Counted from the stretch's first letter, positions 1 to 13,107 are shown. The stretch is DNA of 64,000 bases from Sindora glabra (GCA_020226215.1 CM035235.1:2183151-2247150); one strand, 5' to 3'. The notes: generated by a model from the letters alone, not told the origin. Made by a program: numbers and translations.

Positions 1-780
1 AGTTATTTGATCAATATGATAAATATTTATCAATTTATATTAGAGTTTAAATTAGATCCATTGTTAATATAAAATATTTTACACTATTTGTAAATAGGAA
101 GAAGATATATTATTTAAAAAGTAATATTAATTAAGAATTTTTAAAGTTAGTAAAGTAGTCTTAACAATTTTTTATTAACATAACAATATATTAAATGGGT
201 GATCATATAAAATTGATTTAGACTTATAATAAATTAAATTTAAATCATTGATATAATTACACTATGACATAGAAATAAATAATGTAGCAACCCAATCACA
301 AAAATTAATAAGAGAATAAAAAAAATAATCTTAACCTTGCAATTTTTTATTTAGTAAATTTAATTATATTGTATCTTTCTAACTATTTCTATCGAACCAC
401 AATAATTTGTCATTCGAATAAATGACTATGCACTATAATGTCGTTATCTAAGTTCCAAAAATGTTAGTTATGTTAAATAATTACCAGCTGAAATCTTTAA
501 ATTAACAACTAATGGGTGTAGAGAATAAATTATAAATAAAAATAATTCCAAGAACAATTAATTAAATATAATTAAAAATTAAAAATTAAAATAAGGATAA
601 AATTTAGGTAAAATTTTTTAAGTATTTATTATAAAGTTTTTCAATCAAATTACGACATATGTGTTAATTAATTGTCAAATAATATACACATTGATAGATA
701 TTGTAATTATTAAAAGTAATTAAATAAAATAATTGCATACATGTTATGACATGATTAGAGGATTTTATGACAAATATCTA
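1..780. other. AT-rich intergenic DNA, no gene seen
   Basis: The segment is extremely AT-rich, with stops in all frames and no recognisable protein or RNA. A stretch near 640-740 (around ATTACGACATATGTGTTAAT) resembles one near 27235-27330, which suggests a dispersed repeat family. Nothing else can be supported. Confidence 0.6.
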
Positions 781-784
781 AATG

Positions 785-1690
785 GCTTTTGGTTCACAAA
801 ATCAATTGTTTTTGAAAATACTAATGTTCCTAAAATTTTGATTCCTAAAAAATTTAATTTATAGGAATATGACATTTTTATATTTTGTTCAGTTAGAAAT
901 GTTCCTAGGAGTATTATAATATTATATTTTAATTATTTTTAAATATTTTTAAAATATTATTTTATTGTAAAAAATATTCTCATTAAAAATGTAATCACTA
1001 GAAATAAGTGGTGATAAATAATAATCATCGATAATAAATAATAATTAGTGGTAATTATCGAGAATAAGTAGTAGATAATGGTTGTCATTAAAAATGAATG
1101 GTACTTGACGATGGTCATTAGTGATGGATAATAATGATCAGTCGTAATTATTGATAATAGGTGATATTTAGCAGCAATCGCTAATGATGAGTGATAACTA
1201 ATAGTTGATAATGGTGAATAGTAATTATTAGTAATAAATTGTGACCAATAATAATCATCAATAATAAGTATTAATTGGTGATAGTCACTGGTGATAGATA
1301 GTGATTGGTGGCAGTCATCAGCAATATGTGGTAGCGGCAAATAATGATTATCAGTAGTAGACAATATCCAACAATGATAATCAAAAATTAATGGTGACTA
1401 GCAATGGGTAGTGGTAGATAAGAGTCACCAATGATATGTGGTGGATAGTGATTGATTGTAATGAGTGAAAAGATAAACAAAATAATTTTTTATATTAATT
1501 AAACATTCCTTTATCATAAAAATATAAGATATTCACCTCTCTTATAGAAATATTTTAAGGAAATAATATGCTAACAACACTTGTTTATATTTCCAAAAAA
1601 AAATAAAATTTTAATAAAAAATGAGAATCTTTTATTCCCCTAAAAACATCCCTAAAAATGTAAGAAAGTTTCCCTGAGCTAAATGCTACC
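785..1690. mobile_element. MITE-like element with minisatellite core (candidate)
   Basis: A central repeat array is flanked by two AT-rich arms that are roughly inverted relative to each other. The left arm reads GGCTTTTGGTTCAC followed by CCTAAA and ATTCCTA motifs. The right arm, read in reverse complement, gives a GCATTTAGCTCAGG-like start followed by TTTTTAGGGATG and GGGGAATAAAAG. This is the form of non-autonomous DNA transposons with subterminal GGAAT/ATTCC motifs. The ends are imprecise and no clean target duplication is visible. It could instead be unrelated AT-rich flanks around a minisatellite. Confidence 0.35.
960..1450. repeat. Degenerate minisatellite (GTGATAAT/GTGGTARTCATC-type)
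   Basis: About 490 bp are built from imperfect repeats of short blocks such as AATAAGTGGTGATAA, AATAATCATCGATAATAA and GTGATAGTCACTGGTGATAG, with a loose period of about 25-35 bp. The minus strand happens to lack stops over 135 codons (957-1364), but that product is a low-complexity Y/H/S/I/T string created by the repeat. I do not regard it as a gene. Confidence 0.7.
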
Positions 1691-1998
1691 CTAAAAAATT
1701 TTACCAAAAATTTATCTTTAAAGTAAATGGAAATAAATTTTAATTTAACTTGATAAAAAAATTAGAAAAATAAAATTTAATTTGATTTAAAAAATAAAAA
1801 TAGCAAAACAAGAATTAATTAACTTTGTTTAAAAAGAAGACTCACGTGCCTTTCTTTTAAAACCGGTAGAAGTCCTCTTACTGGCTATTATGCTTCAATA
1901 GTCATGAAGCATCGCTCTAACCAATTATGTCCCCTTATTATAAAAGGAAAAGTTACCTTGTCATTGATTAAGAAGTCAAATGAATAAAAAGCTTAGAT

Positions 1999-2655
1999 AT
2001 AGGGATGGCAATACCACGAAGCAAATATTTGTCCTACAAATTTTATCCTGGTGAGGTGCAAAAATGATAGAAGAATTTATTTTATGAGACAAAGCGCAGG
2101 GCAGATTTTAGCCTTGGAGCAAATTTAGGGCATAAAGCAATATTAGTGCAATTTATTCCATAAAACTCCACACATATGAAATTATAATTATGCAAACGAT
2201 ATATGTATGTTATATGTATAGTTTAGTAACTTAACTATCTAAAATACTTTTTAATAATTTTATTTTTAATTTTTTAATTAACTATTATATGAAAATTAAA
2301 AAAAAGAAAGTTTAGTGTTTCTCTTAATTTATGCATCATGTATTTTTATTATTTTCCTCATAATTTAATATTGTTGACTCAATTATATGTATTTTTAAAT
2401 TTATATGATGAAATCATGTTAAATATTATATATTATTTCTATTTAAATTTTAAATAAATAAAATTTAAGATTTTTTTTGAAATTTTTTTTCCTTTTTTTT
2501 TTTTTTTTTACAAATTCTCCTGTGGAAATGGTGCCTCAACTTTTCTTGTCTTATGGGGCGAAGCAAGTTCAACGCAAGATGGTGGAGGGAGTAGGGCAAT
2601 TTAAAGGGTAGTCTAACGCAAATCTACCCCTATTGCACCCCACTGCCTTCCCTAT
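1999..2655. mobile_element. MITE-like element with short terminal inverted repeats
   Basis: The left end reads ATAGGGATGGCAATACCA (from 1999). The right end, in reverse complement, reads ATAGGGAAGGCAGTGGGG (ending 2655), so the two termini are imperfect inverted repeats of about 18 bp. Both ends are followed internally by GC-richer segments containing CGAAGCAA motifs (near 2017 and 2559), and the centre is AT-rich. This matches the common plant short elements that begin with GGGATGGCAA. There is no coding capacity. The family name is unknown and the target duplication is unclear. Confidence 0.5.
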
Positions 2656-2659
2656 TTAA

Positions 2660-4200
2660 ATAATCAGATTTGTGTTGCATTATATACAATAAAAAGACAT
2701 ATTAGTACAGTAGAATTCTCTTTATTTCTATTTTTATGATAATATTTTTTATATAAATAATTAAATATATAAAAAGACAAATAACAATTCCACCTTATCC
2801 AATTTTGTAATTTTTAAATTAAAAAATGTTACTTTTATACAATTTTATTTGGTGACATTGAAACTTTTTAAATACTTGTTATAAATAAAATTCATATAAA
2901 ATAGATAAAAAGTTTCATTTTAACAAAAAAAATGGAAGACTAGGAATTCATAATTCTTGTAATAGTGGATGGGTAAGAGATTGCTAGTAGTGTAACTTAA
3001 TTAAATAGATGAACTCAGAAAGGATTTTATTTGTAAGAAAGTAAGTTTGCAAAATCAGATGGACTCAGACGAAGTAACAGTGAATATAAGAACACTTAAT
3101 CCACATGCTAAGATCTTACCAATTCATCTTCCCGAACTTCTGTGGTTGGATAAACTGTTTGATCGTGATAATCTTGTCCTAATTTTTTTTATAAAACATA
3201 TTTTTAATTTAATATTAGGATTTACAGCACCTTAAAAATGAAATTTGATTACATGTGTTTGTGAATATTATTTATCTATAATATAGTATTATATATAAAA
3301 GACTCTAAAAATTCACTTAAAAAAATCTTCCTTTCAAAATAAGGAAAATGTTACTTCAAAACTAGATAAGACCAAAAATATGTAAATTATATTCTTGAAG
3401 ATCTAGTATAAATAGGATGGAATTGGATCTAGTGCATTTTTTAAGAAATGTACTTAGTAAATTTTAGAGAGGGATAAATATAATGTTTTTATTTGAAATT
3501 TTGGATCTCAATAAAAAATAATATATCCTAATATAAAAATTATATCTTTATTTCTTTGAAAATACTTAAAAAAATGAGAGAATCGAGATTCAAAATGAAT
3601 TGACATCATCCTCATTCTTGTTTGTCTCAGACTTTGAGTACGAAAAAATGGCCTGTTAACCAAACACATATGATAAAATGCTGATTACACAAGTGGCTTG
3701 CTATTTCTCATGATTGAAACAAAAAAAAATGCCATTTACAACTACGCTTAGATAAAAGAATGTGGATTGCAAATTAATAAGGAGTTTATTTAATAAAAAA
3801 TAAATTGATCCTAAGTAAATTTTACTTGTCAATGCATGAAGTTTAAATTTCAAAAATAATATTTATTGAAAAGAAAAAAATTTGATGTTCTAATCCTTGA
3901 AATGATTGTTCATCTTATTTGATAATTAAAAAAAAAATTGGACAGCAGATGGTTTTTATTGTTTATCTAAAGAAGATATTTTTTGTTTTAATTATCAACA
4001 TGAAACACCAATAAGTCTAAGCCAGCTTCTGTCATCCAATCCAATTCCTCAATATAAAATGTTGAATTCAAATAAATTAAGGGTACAAGCTTGCCGTGCA
4101 TCTTGAGAACATCTTATTGCTATGTCAAAACAAAAGGCAAATATTTTCGTGGGGTTTGCTTTGGTGAAACCTCCAATATATATATATATATATATTATAT
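2660..4200. other. Intergenic DNA with one unsupported short ORF
   Basis: No gene can be supported here. A 62-codon plus-strand ORF (3047-3235) starts in locally less AT-rich sequence. Its segment DSDEVTVNIRTLNPHAK faintly resembles the opening of a ubiquitin-like fold, but the resemblance ends after about 20 residues and the C-terminal half is hydrophobic low-complexity sequence. It may be a gene relic or chance. A (TA)n run lies at about 4178-4198. Confidence 0.4.
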
Positions 4201-4202
4201 CG

Positions 4203-4467
4203 ATATGATTTTTTATGAATTTTATGAGAAATTTTTATAAAATTTACAATTTTTTATAAGATCTTGTAATTTTTTTAATATGACATAAGTTATTTAAAAT
4301 GTAACTATTCATATAAAAATTATAATTTTATCGATAAATTTCATAACATAAAACAGTAATCCTACAACAAGAAAATTTAAGGAATTATTGTAAAATCTTA
4401 TAAAAAATTACAGATTTTATATAAAATATTATAAATTTTATAAGAAAATTATATAAAATTTACACCT
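4203..4467. mobile_element. Palindromic AT-rich MITE-like element
   Basis: The left half contains AATTTTATGAGAAATTTTTA and TTTTTTATAAGATCTTGTAA. The right half, in reverse complement, contains AATTTTATATAATTTTCTTA and TTTTTTATAAGATTTTACAA. The 265-bp segment is therefore an imperfect palindrome with arms of more than 80 bp, as in a short stem-loop (foldback) MITE. No coding capacity. Confidence 0.45.
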
Positions 4468-6675
4468 TATTTTGAGGGTGTACCAAAGTCCCCACATTTT
4501 TAATGGCAACTTTTTTTTTATATCTAAAACCTTTTTGCTCCATTTAGGGGAAAGCAAGGAAAACTTTTACCTTACTCCTTAATCAAAGATTAAGGATTAA
4601 AATTCATTTTTAGGGGGAGAGAATAGTAGATGCAAGAGGATAAAACTCACAAGATAGATTCTATGGATCTTACCTTTTATTTTTACTTCTCTCATTTTAC
4701 AATAAGGTTTTATTTATTTATTTATTTATTTGAGAAGTATGGTAGGATTTTTCAAAAGTGAGATTGGTTTATGCCGAGTCAAATTACCAAACCTAAAAAG
4801 GCTGAATAATACGCCCCGGAGGAACCTAATGGAAGAGTTAAATATTAGCGGTTGGAACTGTTGGATTAGATTACACGGTTAGGTTTGTTACTTTTTACTA
4901 CATTTATCTTGAGTTTGAATTTTATTATTTGAAATTTTAAAGGTTTAGACGTTAGACAATATACAACTGTGCATAATAGTAAACACATAAAAAGACCAAT
5001 GTTATGTCCTGAATTTGAAATCAAATAACATATCATATTGTTAGGGTTAGTTTGATATGTAGTATTTTTAGAAATAAATTTATTTTATTTTAATAAAAAT
5101 ACTTTTAATTCATTTATAAATAATTTTTATTGTTTAAAAATTATGTCAGAAATAATAATTTTAATTTATTTACAAAAAAATTCTTTTGGTTGGAATATAT
5201 TGAAAAGTTTATGCAATTCAATTAAAAAATAAATTTTTATGATATCATGATAAATATAATATTAGAAAAAGAATAAATTTTTTATGTGTTTTAGGCCAAA
5301 TGAAATGAATTCTAGTAAAATTCTTACTAAATTTAATACATTCTATAATGTCACAAATGTAATTAAAATAGAAATAATAAATAAAATAAATCTCTTTTCA
5401 CTTAAAGTCAAGTACTATTTAAAAAAGTTATCTAAATATGAAATAAAAATTTATTTTTAACCATATTAAACAAAGGGTAAAAATTCTACTTTCGAGGAAA
5501 AATGACAGGTGGCACTCCGTAAAGAAAAAGAAAATGTATCATAGGATTTAATATATATAGCAAGATTACCGTATTCTAGGTCTAATCTTAAACATGGATG
5601 GAAATAAATTCTAGAGATAATATCAAATGTTATTATATATATTTTATGTTTTAGATGAGTAAAATCTTATATTAAAAAGATACTAATGTCATAAAATAAA
5701 AGTTTAAAAGCACGTTATGTCATAACATTTTTTGCATTGACAATAAAGTTTTGAAAATTGGGCTGGACCGACTGGCCAAACCATCAAATTAACCAATGAG
5801 TTGGTTTGCTGAAGGTCTTTTAATAAAAAATACATATAAATGGATGGGAAGCAGCTAAAATCGGCTTGAATCAATTAAAATTAGTGAACCAAACCAATTT
5901 TTCAATTTTTTAAAAGAAAATTATTTTAAATAAATTATATCAAATAAATTTATACTTTTTAATTATTTTTAATATAAATTATTATTACATTACTTATATT
6001 TTATTGTTTTAAATATATATTACCAGTATATATGTATATAATTTATATTTTTAAAGTTAAAACTGGTTCAATTAATAAACCAATAATTAACTAATAAATC
6101 AATGAATCAGTATTTTATCCTATTCAATAACTGATCTAGTTTTAAAAACTATGATAGAGAGTGGTCCTTTTAATATAAAATATAAATGATTCAATAAAAT
6201 AAATTTTATCAATTAAGGCATACATTATATCTTCTATTTATACATCACACATAAGAAATTATGTATATCAATGGCATTTTTTTTAACCATTTGAATTGAT
6301 TCATGAATTTATCGTTTTTGACCATTGATTTGCTAAATTTAAATTTCAATATCAATAATTTCAAAAGAAAAAAACATATCATATCATTAAATACTATTAA
6401 AGAGACGGATGGCATATTCTATTTTTAGAGGGGTTCAACTTATACTTCCGTCCTAAACTTTCTATTAAAAAATAACATTTTACAATAGAAAAACAGCAAT
6501 ATTATATAAAATGAAAATTAAAATTAAAATTCTAATGTAAATCAAGAATTTAATTAAATATAGGATAATAAAATAAACTTATAAAATTTATTTCAATAAA
6601 TATCAAGGATAAAAAAATTAAAATTTGGAACCTATCTTCAAAATAGAATTTTTTTATTTTAAAAAAATATAGAAT
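4468..6675. other. AT-rich intergenic DNA, nothing supported
   Basis: No ORF, RNA gene or clear repeat boundary can be supported. A slightly GC-richer stretch at about 4740-4900 and a purine/pyrimidine-alternating stretch at about 5755-5880 are visible but not interpretable. Confidence 0.5.
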
Positions 6676-7171
6676 ATTCCTTGCAATTTTAGAGTGGTTA
6701 GATTTTATCCTTTTTTACATTCAAAATTTGAAAATTACCTCTTAAAATATGTTAAACTTGGAATTAACACCCACTATTAACTTATTTTATCATTTTATTA
6801 AATTATATAATTTTTTAATAATATTTTCAAATAAGAATCATAATGTTATAGTATTTTAGTTTATCTTATTTTTTTAAAAATAATTCCTATACTATATAAT
6901 TAATAGGAATTAAGTTAGATATATAAAGTCTTAATTAAATAATGAAAAATAAATTGTAAAATTATATGTAAAACAATGTTAAAATAAACTAATATACTAT
7001 AATATTGTAATTGTTATTAAAAAGTTTATAAAAAATTTATATAATTTGATAAAATAATTAATTAAGTTAATAATAGGTATTAAATTGAAATTTTATAGAG
7101 TTTAAAGAGATGGTTTTTAAGTTTTCAAAGTAGGAGGAGATAAAATCTAATCATTCTAAAATTAAAGGAAT
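6676..7171. mobile_element. Long-TIR MITE-like element
   Basis: From the left the sequence runs ATTCCTTGCAATTTTAGAGT, then GGTTAGATTTTATCC. The reverse complement from the right end runs ATTCCTTTAATTTTAGAATG, then ATTAGATTTTATCTCC. The similarity continues inward through CACTATTAAC / CCTATTATTAAC and AAATTATATAATTTTTTAATA-like blocks, giving arms of roughly 150-200 bp in a 0.5-kb element. This is typical of long-terminal-inverted-repeat MITEs (Mutator-like or foldback). There is no internal gene and the exact termini and target duplication are not resolved. Confidence 0.55.
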
Positions 7172-7219
7172 CACACGAAGGAGATATTTTGTATTTTTTA
7201 GAAAATAATAATAAATAGA

Positions 7220-7410
7220 GCATTAGAATTCAGAGAAGTTGCCTCAGACGAAGGCCAGCAAGAAAAGGAGGGAAGGATAACGGCAATAAAGAGGCCAGCA
7301 TGAGTTGTGCAGTCAATTTTATGCAAAAAGCCGCTAACATAGCACGCACCATAAATGTTATGAAAGGAATTAAAGCTGTGCTGGCCAAAACCCAAAAATG
7401 TGATCTCAAT
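7220..7410. other. GC-richer islet, possible gene relic
   Basis: About 190 bp are clearly richer in G+C than the surroundings. Both strands have short open stretches: a 65-codon minus frame (7198-7395) and a plus frame ending at about 7412 with an A/K/I-rich tail. Neither resembles a family I recognise and neither has a convincing start or splice context. It may be a decayed exon or captured host DNA. Confidence 0.25.
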
Positions 7411-7707
7411 TAATGCCTTCTGGATTCTAAAAAGTTCAAATGCTAATAAGTTTTACGGAGAACTCAGATCTTTTTTTCATTTTCCTTTTTTAGGAAATCA
7501 CTGAATTGATTTCTAAATGATAAATGCTATACTAATTTTTTTAATACAAATAGATAAATTTGTAATTTTTACATTAAATACATCTTTGAAAGATACATAT
7601 CATATGAAATTTTTCTTAAAATTATAGTTAATTGACCTAAAATAAACTTTTGAAAAAAATTTTAATGTAAAACTTATATTTTAAGAACTAATTAAATGGA
7701 TTACTTA

Positions 7708-7710
<3 letters not shown>

Positions 7711-7768
<58 letters not shown>

Positions 7769-7769
7769 T
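7711..7769 (+). repeat. (TTA)n microsatellite
   Basis: About 19 near-perfect TTA/ATT units lie in a row. This is the longest trinucleotide run in the window. Confidence 0.95.
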
Positions 7770-7839
7770 ACAAATGGAATGTTTTGATTGTATATAATTA
7801 CTTGGAGCGAAATATACAAAGCTTCCTAGAATTTAATCT

Positions 7840-9740
7840 AAACTAGCTTTTAACCCGTGCGATGCACTAATTTAATTAGATTTAATTGAAGAAGTAATAA
7901 TTTATAATATAAATTTTAAATTTTAAATTAAAAGGCATTCAAATGATTAATTTAAAATTTATCATTATATTTATGTCTTGCAAAATTCACATTCAAATGA
8001 TAGAACTTTAATATAAAAATCAAATTTTAATTTTAATTTCAATTTTGAATAAGAATATAAAAACTACAAAATGCAATAGGTTTAGTAGTTTCTATATAAA
8101 TTGATTATATAGTATCTATTTTAATAGTATTAGGCTAAGTGTGATTCAAAAATGCTTCAAACTAAGGTATAAAAAAAAACATAGAAGATAAAACATAAAT
8201 TATAAATCAAGGGAAAACAATGATAAAGGAAAGGTTGGTAAAAAAAATTAATAAAAATTTACAATCACCAACGAAACAAACTACAACATAATTCAATTAT
8301 ACCAATACTTTAAAATAGTGGATACAGACATTAAAGTTAATTAATTTGTATTATTTCTCATGCGCTTCGAGAAGAAGATTGGTCGAGCACAAATTGAACA
8401 TTAGATTTGTCAAATTAAGCAATGTTATTGCTTGACAAAACACATAAAACACACCAATAAAAAGTCAAATGATAAGGCATGATAAATATCCATTTTATAT
8501 AATAAATATGCAAAAAAGCAAGATTACCTGTAATAGGCACATCTTTAGATAGTAAAATAAAAAAAATCATGGAATTAGCTCTTAGTATTGAAAGGCTTAA
8601 ATTTTAGAATAAAAAATATAAAAGATACATATCAAACCATCAAGAGTGATTTCTATGGAAACAAAGCAACACACGTAAATAATCATAATAGCCAGAACTA
8701 ACTTACAAACAGTTATAATAGATAGAATTAACTTAAATAGATAAAAACTTAAAAGCAAAAAGATAAAGTGAATAGAAAATAAAAGTACTCATTGAGTAAA
8801 AAGAATCTATGCTTGAAAATGAAGTCAAAATATAAAAGATAACAATCTTATTCCAAGCAATATCCGTGAAAGCACATTGTACATTGTCAATAGATGGAAG
8901 AAATTGAAACATAAGAGATCAATAGGTGCAAAAAGAACTGTTGTTAAAAAATAAAGCTCCTTTCTATTGCTATGTAATCCAAACTTCAAATTCATTTCAC
9001 TTTTAGATATTTTCATCTTTAGTCATTCTATAAATATAAACACGAGGTATCATAAGAATAAAAGAAACCTTGAAAGCAAATAAATTTATTGAATAACAAA
9101 GTCTTGTGTTAGTATAGATATGATAAGAAAAATAACATAGATTATACATTTGCTTTCATCTCAAAACCAAATGAAACCAAAAATAAATAAAAGAAAATAA
9201 TGAACATGCCCTGCGAAAAGAATACAATACAATGAGAAGAAAAGAATAAATCATAACTACAACAATATCAAAATGGAAATTGTTAGAAGAAAAATAATGA
9301 AGAATAATAAAAAAAGAAACAAAAACATAAGTCGAACATTATTGGTTGAAAGAGATATAAAAAATAATACAAAACTAAACTAAAAAAAGGACATTCAAAG
9401 CTCCAAGGCATAGAAGAATAAACAAAATGGCATGCTAATAGTTATAAGTGAAAATGAACAAAAAAAAAGGATAAACACATATACCAACAAAGCTCCAAAG
9501 AAAAATAACTTATTAATAACAAACACTTAAATAGTTAGTCAGAGCAACATTAAAAAGAGCATAACAAAAGAAATCCATAACTTTGAAAAGAAAATGAAAT
9601 TAGTAATCTGTAAATACTTGCAAAGAAGAATTAAAGATCTTAAGGATGATGAAAGATAAATCAACAATAAAAATAGGAAAAAATATGAAAGTGAGAGAGG
9701 TAAAAAAAAGCCAACTTTAAGACTTCTATTTTATATAGAA
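7840..9740 (-). mobile_element. Candidate Helitron (3' end at left; 5' end uncertain)
   Basis: Read on the minus strand, the segment ending near 7842 gives GTGCATCGCACGGGTTAAAA followed by GCTAG. That is a short GTGC-ATC-GCAC hairpin a few bases before a terminal CTAG, which is the structure of plant Helitron 3' ends (hairpin then CTRR). The right limit is only a guess: TTCTATATAAAATAGAAG on the minus strand near 9740 looks like some Helitron 5' ends that begin TC. No Rep/helicase coding is present, so the element would be non-autonomous. A weaker relative of the hairpin occurs near 47438. Confidence 0.35.
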
Positions 9741-11865
9741 AACATGCTAGAAAGACTTTTGAATTTCAAAAGTCATAAGCACATAAACATATCAATTCAC
9801 AAAAAAAAATAAATAATGTGATATTGATTTCAGTAAAATTGGTCATTTATGAAAATTTTTGAGAAATAATAAAATAAATAAGAATAGAAATTTATAACAT
9901 ATTTAAAGATATTAATAATTATTCAATTAATTATGAATCATTAATTACTAAAATGCATGATTGGTGGCATATTATCATCAAACTGACAAAGATGAAGATA
10001 ATTTTCAATCAAATATTGACCTCGACTAATTTAATTAAATTTAACATACTTAAATGTAATTGAAACGTTAAAGGATGTCTCCATTCACTACCAAAGATTT
10101 TGATAGAGAGATTATGTGATGAATAGGAGATTGGATTTTACTGGAAAGTAAAGAATTGCGGAGAGTGGTATGCACAGTTAAGAGAAAGAAATATTTGCTC
10201 ATGAAATGACAAGTGACTTAAACATTAAGAGGAGATTTATTATGGCAATGCAATGAAGAACAATTAAAACCACAAAAAATATATAATTAAGTAAATATTA
10301 TCAAATTTAATTATATATCAAATTTATTTTTATAAACCATATCTTATATATCACGTGATAATATATCAATAATCAAATTTAATACATTAATACACCATCA
10401 TATTAATAATTACAGTTTTACTTGTGCTTTGTATGGACATTTATTATTTTTTAATTATTAACAAAAATTAATATATCTATATAATAAAAGAAAAAAATTA
10501 TAAACATCTAATTAAGGAAGAATTAAGAATTAAAGAAATGTAAGAATTAAGGAAGTGGAAGAAATTACCAAATATAAAGGCAATATTTATAGAAAGAAAA
10601 CAGTAAATATAAGCATAGGATTTATTGTAGAAAAGGCAAGAAATTAGAAAAAAAATTTTCCTTCAATGAATTAGTAAGATTAAAACAAAAAAAAAAAAGT
10701 CTCGAGCTGGCAAGTAAAATACACCTCCTCATAATAAAAAAGTATTGACTTCTCTAAAAGTAAGTAAAATACACACTCTAATCAGAGAAAATGTTGAATC
10801 ATTAATGAATTATTAAAATACCACAACTAATATATTATTAGATAGATTATACATACATTTTCCGTAATATCAAAATATATACAAACATCTTCTGAATTTT
10901 AAAGAATAGGCTATTAATAAATCCATTTTAAAAATGCTTTTAAAAGAACATTAATTTTAATTAAAACATAGCTGAAGATCAAAACGGTTATTTTATGATT
11001 AAATTACCTTTTATTTATTTATATATATTTTTATATCCATTCGGACCATTTCACTTTAAATTATCCTAAATTTTGAAACATTTTTCATCTAAGGAAAATA
11101 TTCTTACCAAAGTTCTTGTTTTCCATTTTTTCATATGATTTTAATATTTCAAAGAATAATGACCATTCTACGTCTTTGAAATTATTACTTAACAAAGGAT
11201 TTAATCTCCAAAATATAAAACCTATAGATTTACAATTTATATTAATTTCTTATTATATATTATTACATACAAATAAATATCAAAGGTGCATGAACAACAA
11301 TTATGACAACTACCTTTCATTTTTATAGTGGATTTTATTTTAGATTTAAATTTAATCTATTATCTATATAAATTAATTTTACATTATCACTTATTTTTAT
11401 ATTATTATGTTATTAAAAAATTATTATAATTATTTTACTGTTAATAAAAATCATTAATTATAACTGTTTTTATAATGATGTATCATTTTCATATCTATTG
11501 ATCATATAAAATGTTTTACATTAACAATACATCAAATTTAAACTCGTATAATTTTTTGGTTATGCCTAAGAAATTATATGGCGAACTCTATTATTAATGC
11601 ATTTGTTAATAGGAAAATTTTATGATATGCTACTAATACAATAGTGTATCAATATACTACTACATCTGACTATTGATATATCATTATTTAGCATGCAAAA
11701 TTTAACTTAAAAAATTAAATTTGATATGCGAATAAATCTGATAGTATACTAATATATTATTATATTAGTGGCATATCAAAATCTTTCCTCCTATTATATC
11801 TATTAAAAACAAGTCTCTTAAAATACATGTAAACTCATGTTGCATTATGACACCTGATACACATA
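9741..11865. other. AT-rich intergenic DNA
   Basis: No supportable gene. A TCTATATAATAAAAG motif at about 10476 resembles plant Helitron 5' starts, but I found no matching 3' hairpin. The 70-codon ORF at 11116-11328 is low-complexity and unsupported. Confidence 0.4.
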
Positions 11866-12356
11866 TTAAGAAGTTGTTTAGTTTACCTTAATAATACGAG
11901 AAGTTCTATTTCTTGGGAAATAGAAAATAGATAGGTTGTTTGTTTAACCATTATCTTATAAATTAGGAGAAATAAAATTTTTTGAGAAATTTTACTTCTC
12001 ATAAAATATGATAAGTTGCTTACTGACCTTCCCCCTAAGTGAATTCTATTTCCCATTCTATTTATAGATATAATAAGAAAATTATCCTCGTTAAATTTAA
12101 TCCATGACAAGTAAAATTTGTTACTTGATATTATAATAATATTGGGATATAGTAATTATTTTATTAATACCTTTCAGAATATTTAAAGTTAAACCAAATA
12201 GGATATAAGAAGTTATTTCTTAGAAAGTATCACTTTCTATATGTTAATCAAATAATTTTAAGTACTTCTTAAGAAGTTTACATTAGATGTTATTTCCTAA
12301 AAAGTTTAATTTTCTGTAAGAAGTTATTTTCTATCCGAGCCAAACAATTCCTAAAA
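11866..12356 (+). mobile_element. MITE family A, copy 1
   Basis: The left end reads TTAAGAAGTTGTTTAG. The reverse complement of the right end reads TTAGGAATTGTTTGGC, giving imperfect terminal inverted repeats. Internal landmarks are CCTTCCCCCTAAGTGAATTC, TTATAGATATAATAAGAAAA and ATATAAGAAGTTATTTCTTA, all of which recur in order in the copy at 14614-15097. The 75-codon minus ORF inside (11883-12110) is a by-product. Confidence 0.6.
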
Positions 12357-13107
12357 CTATTTGCAACAATTACACCACATAGATAGAGTAGTTAGTGCAT
12401 CCAAAAGGACTATCACATTAAAATTGAAAGAAATGAAACTAGAATTGAATTTCATGTTATATTATTTAAATTTTGAGAATAAAACACCAATAAATAATAT
12501 AATATAAAAGTAGGGGATCACATTAAATAGTTCTAAAAAAATGTCACTAACATAAGATAATTGCATTAAATAAATTATAAAGTTATAGATATTAAACTTT
12601 AAAAATTAAATCCTTGGTTTAGTGTTAAATAAAAATTATATATAAATGCAAAACAAAACCTTTTAATAAAAACATATTTATACAACAAAAGTTTCAGAAA
12701 TAGAAATGATTTGAAGTAAAATTGGTATGAAAACATACACAAATAAAAGGAGGATAATTTGACCATAGAATAATTCTTTTGATCTTGAACTAGACTTAAC
12801 AACTAGAATTAATTTTTTCTTAATGAAATTTTCAAAGCAAGTTTAGCAGTTTTTTCTTATAAAAATGAGAGAAAATTTGAATATTTTAAAATTGGAAGGA
12901 AAATTTATATTATTTTAACCGAATCACATATGAATCTTTGTATTTTGCTCTATTTGTTAAAACTTCTATTCCTTTTCATTTAAATTTCGAAATAAAAATA
13001 ATTAAATCTTCCATAAAGAAAACCCACCAAGCCCTCTGGAAGTCAAACTCTACGTAGGCTATAAAAAAACTAGCTAATATTAATTCAGTGGCTCTGTCAC
13101 TTTTTAG
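12357..13107. other. AT-rich intergenic DNA
   Basis: No feature can be supported. The open frame at 12599-12802 (minus) is F/Y/K-rich low-complexity sequence. Confidence 0.5.

Noticed and set aside
957..1364. 135-codon minus-strand ORF
   Set aside because: It is a direct product of the minisatellite, with a low-complexity Y/H/S/T/I composition and no domain.
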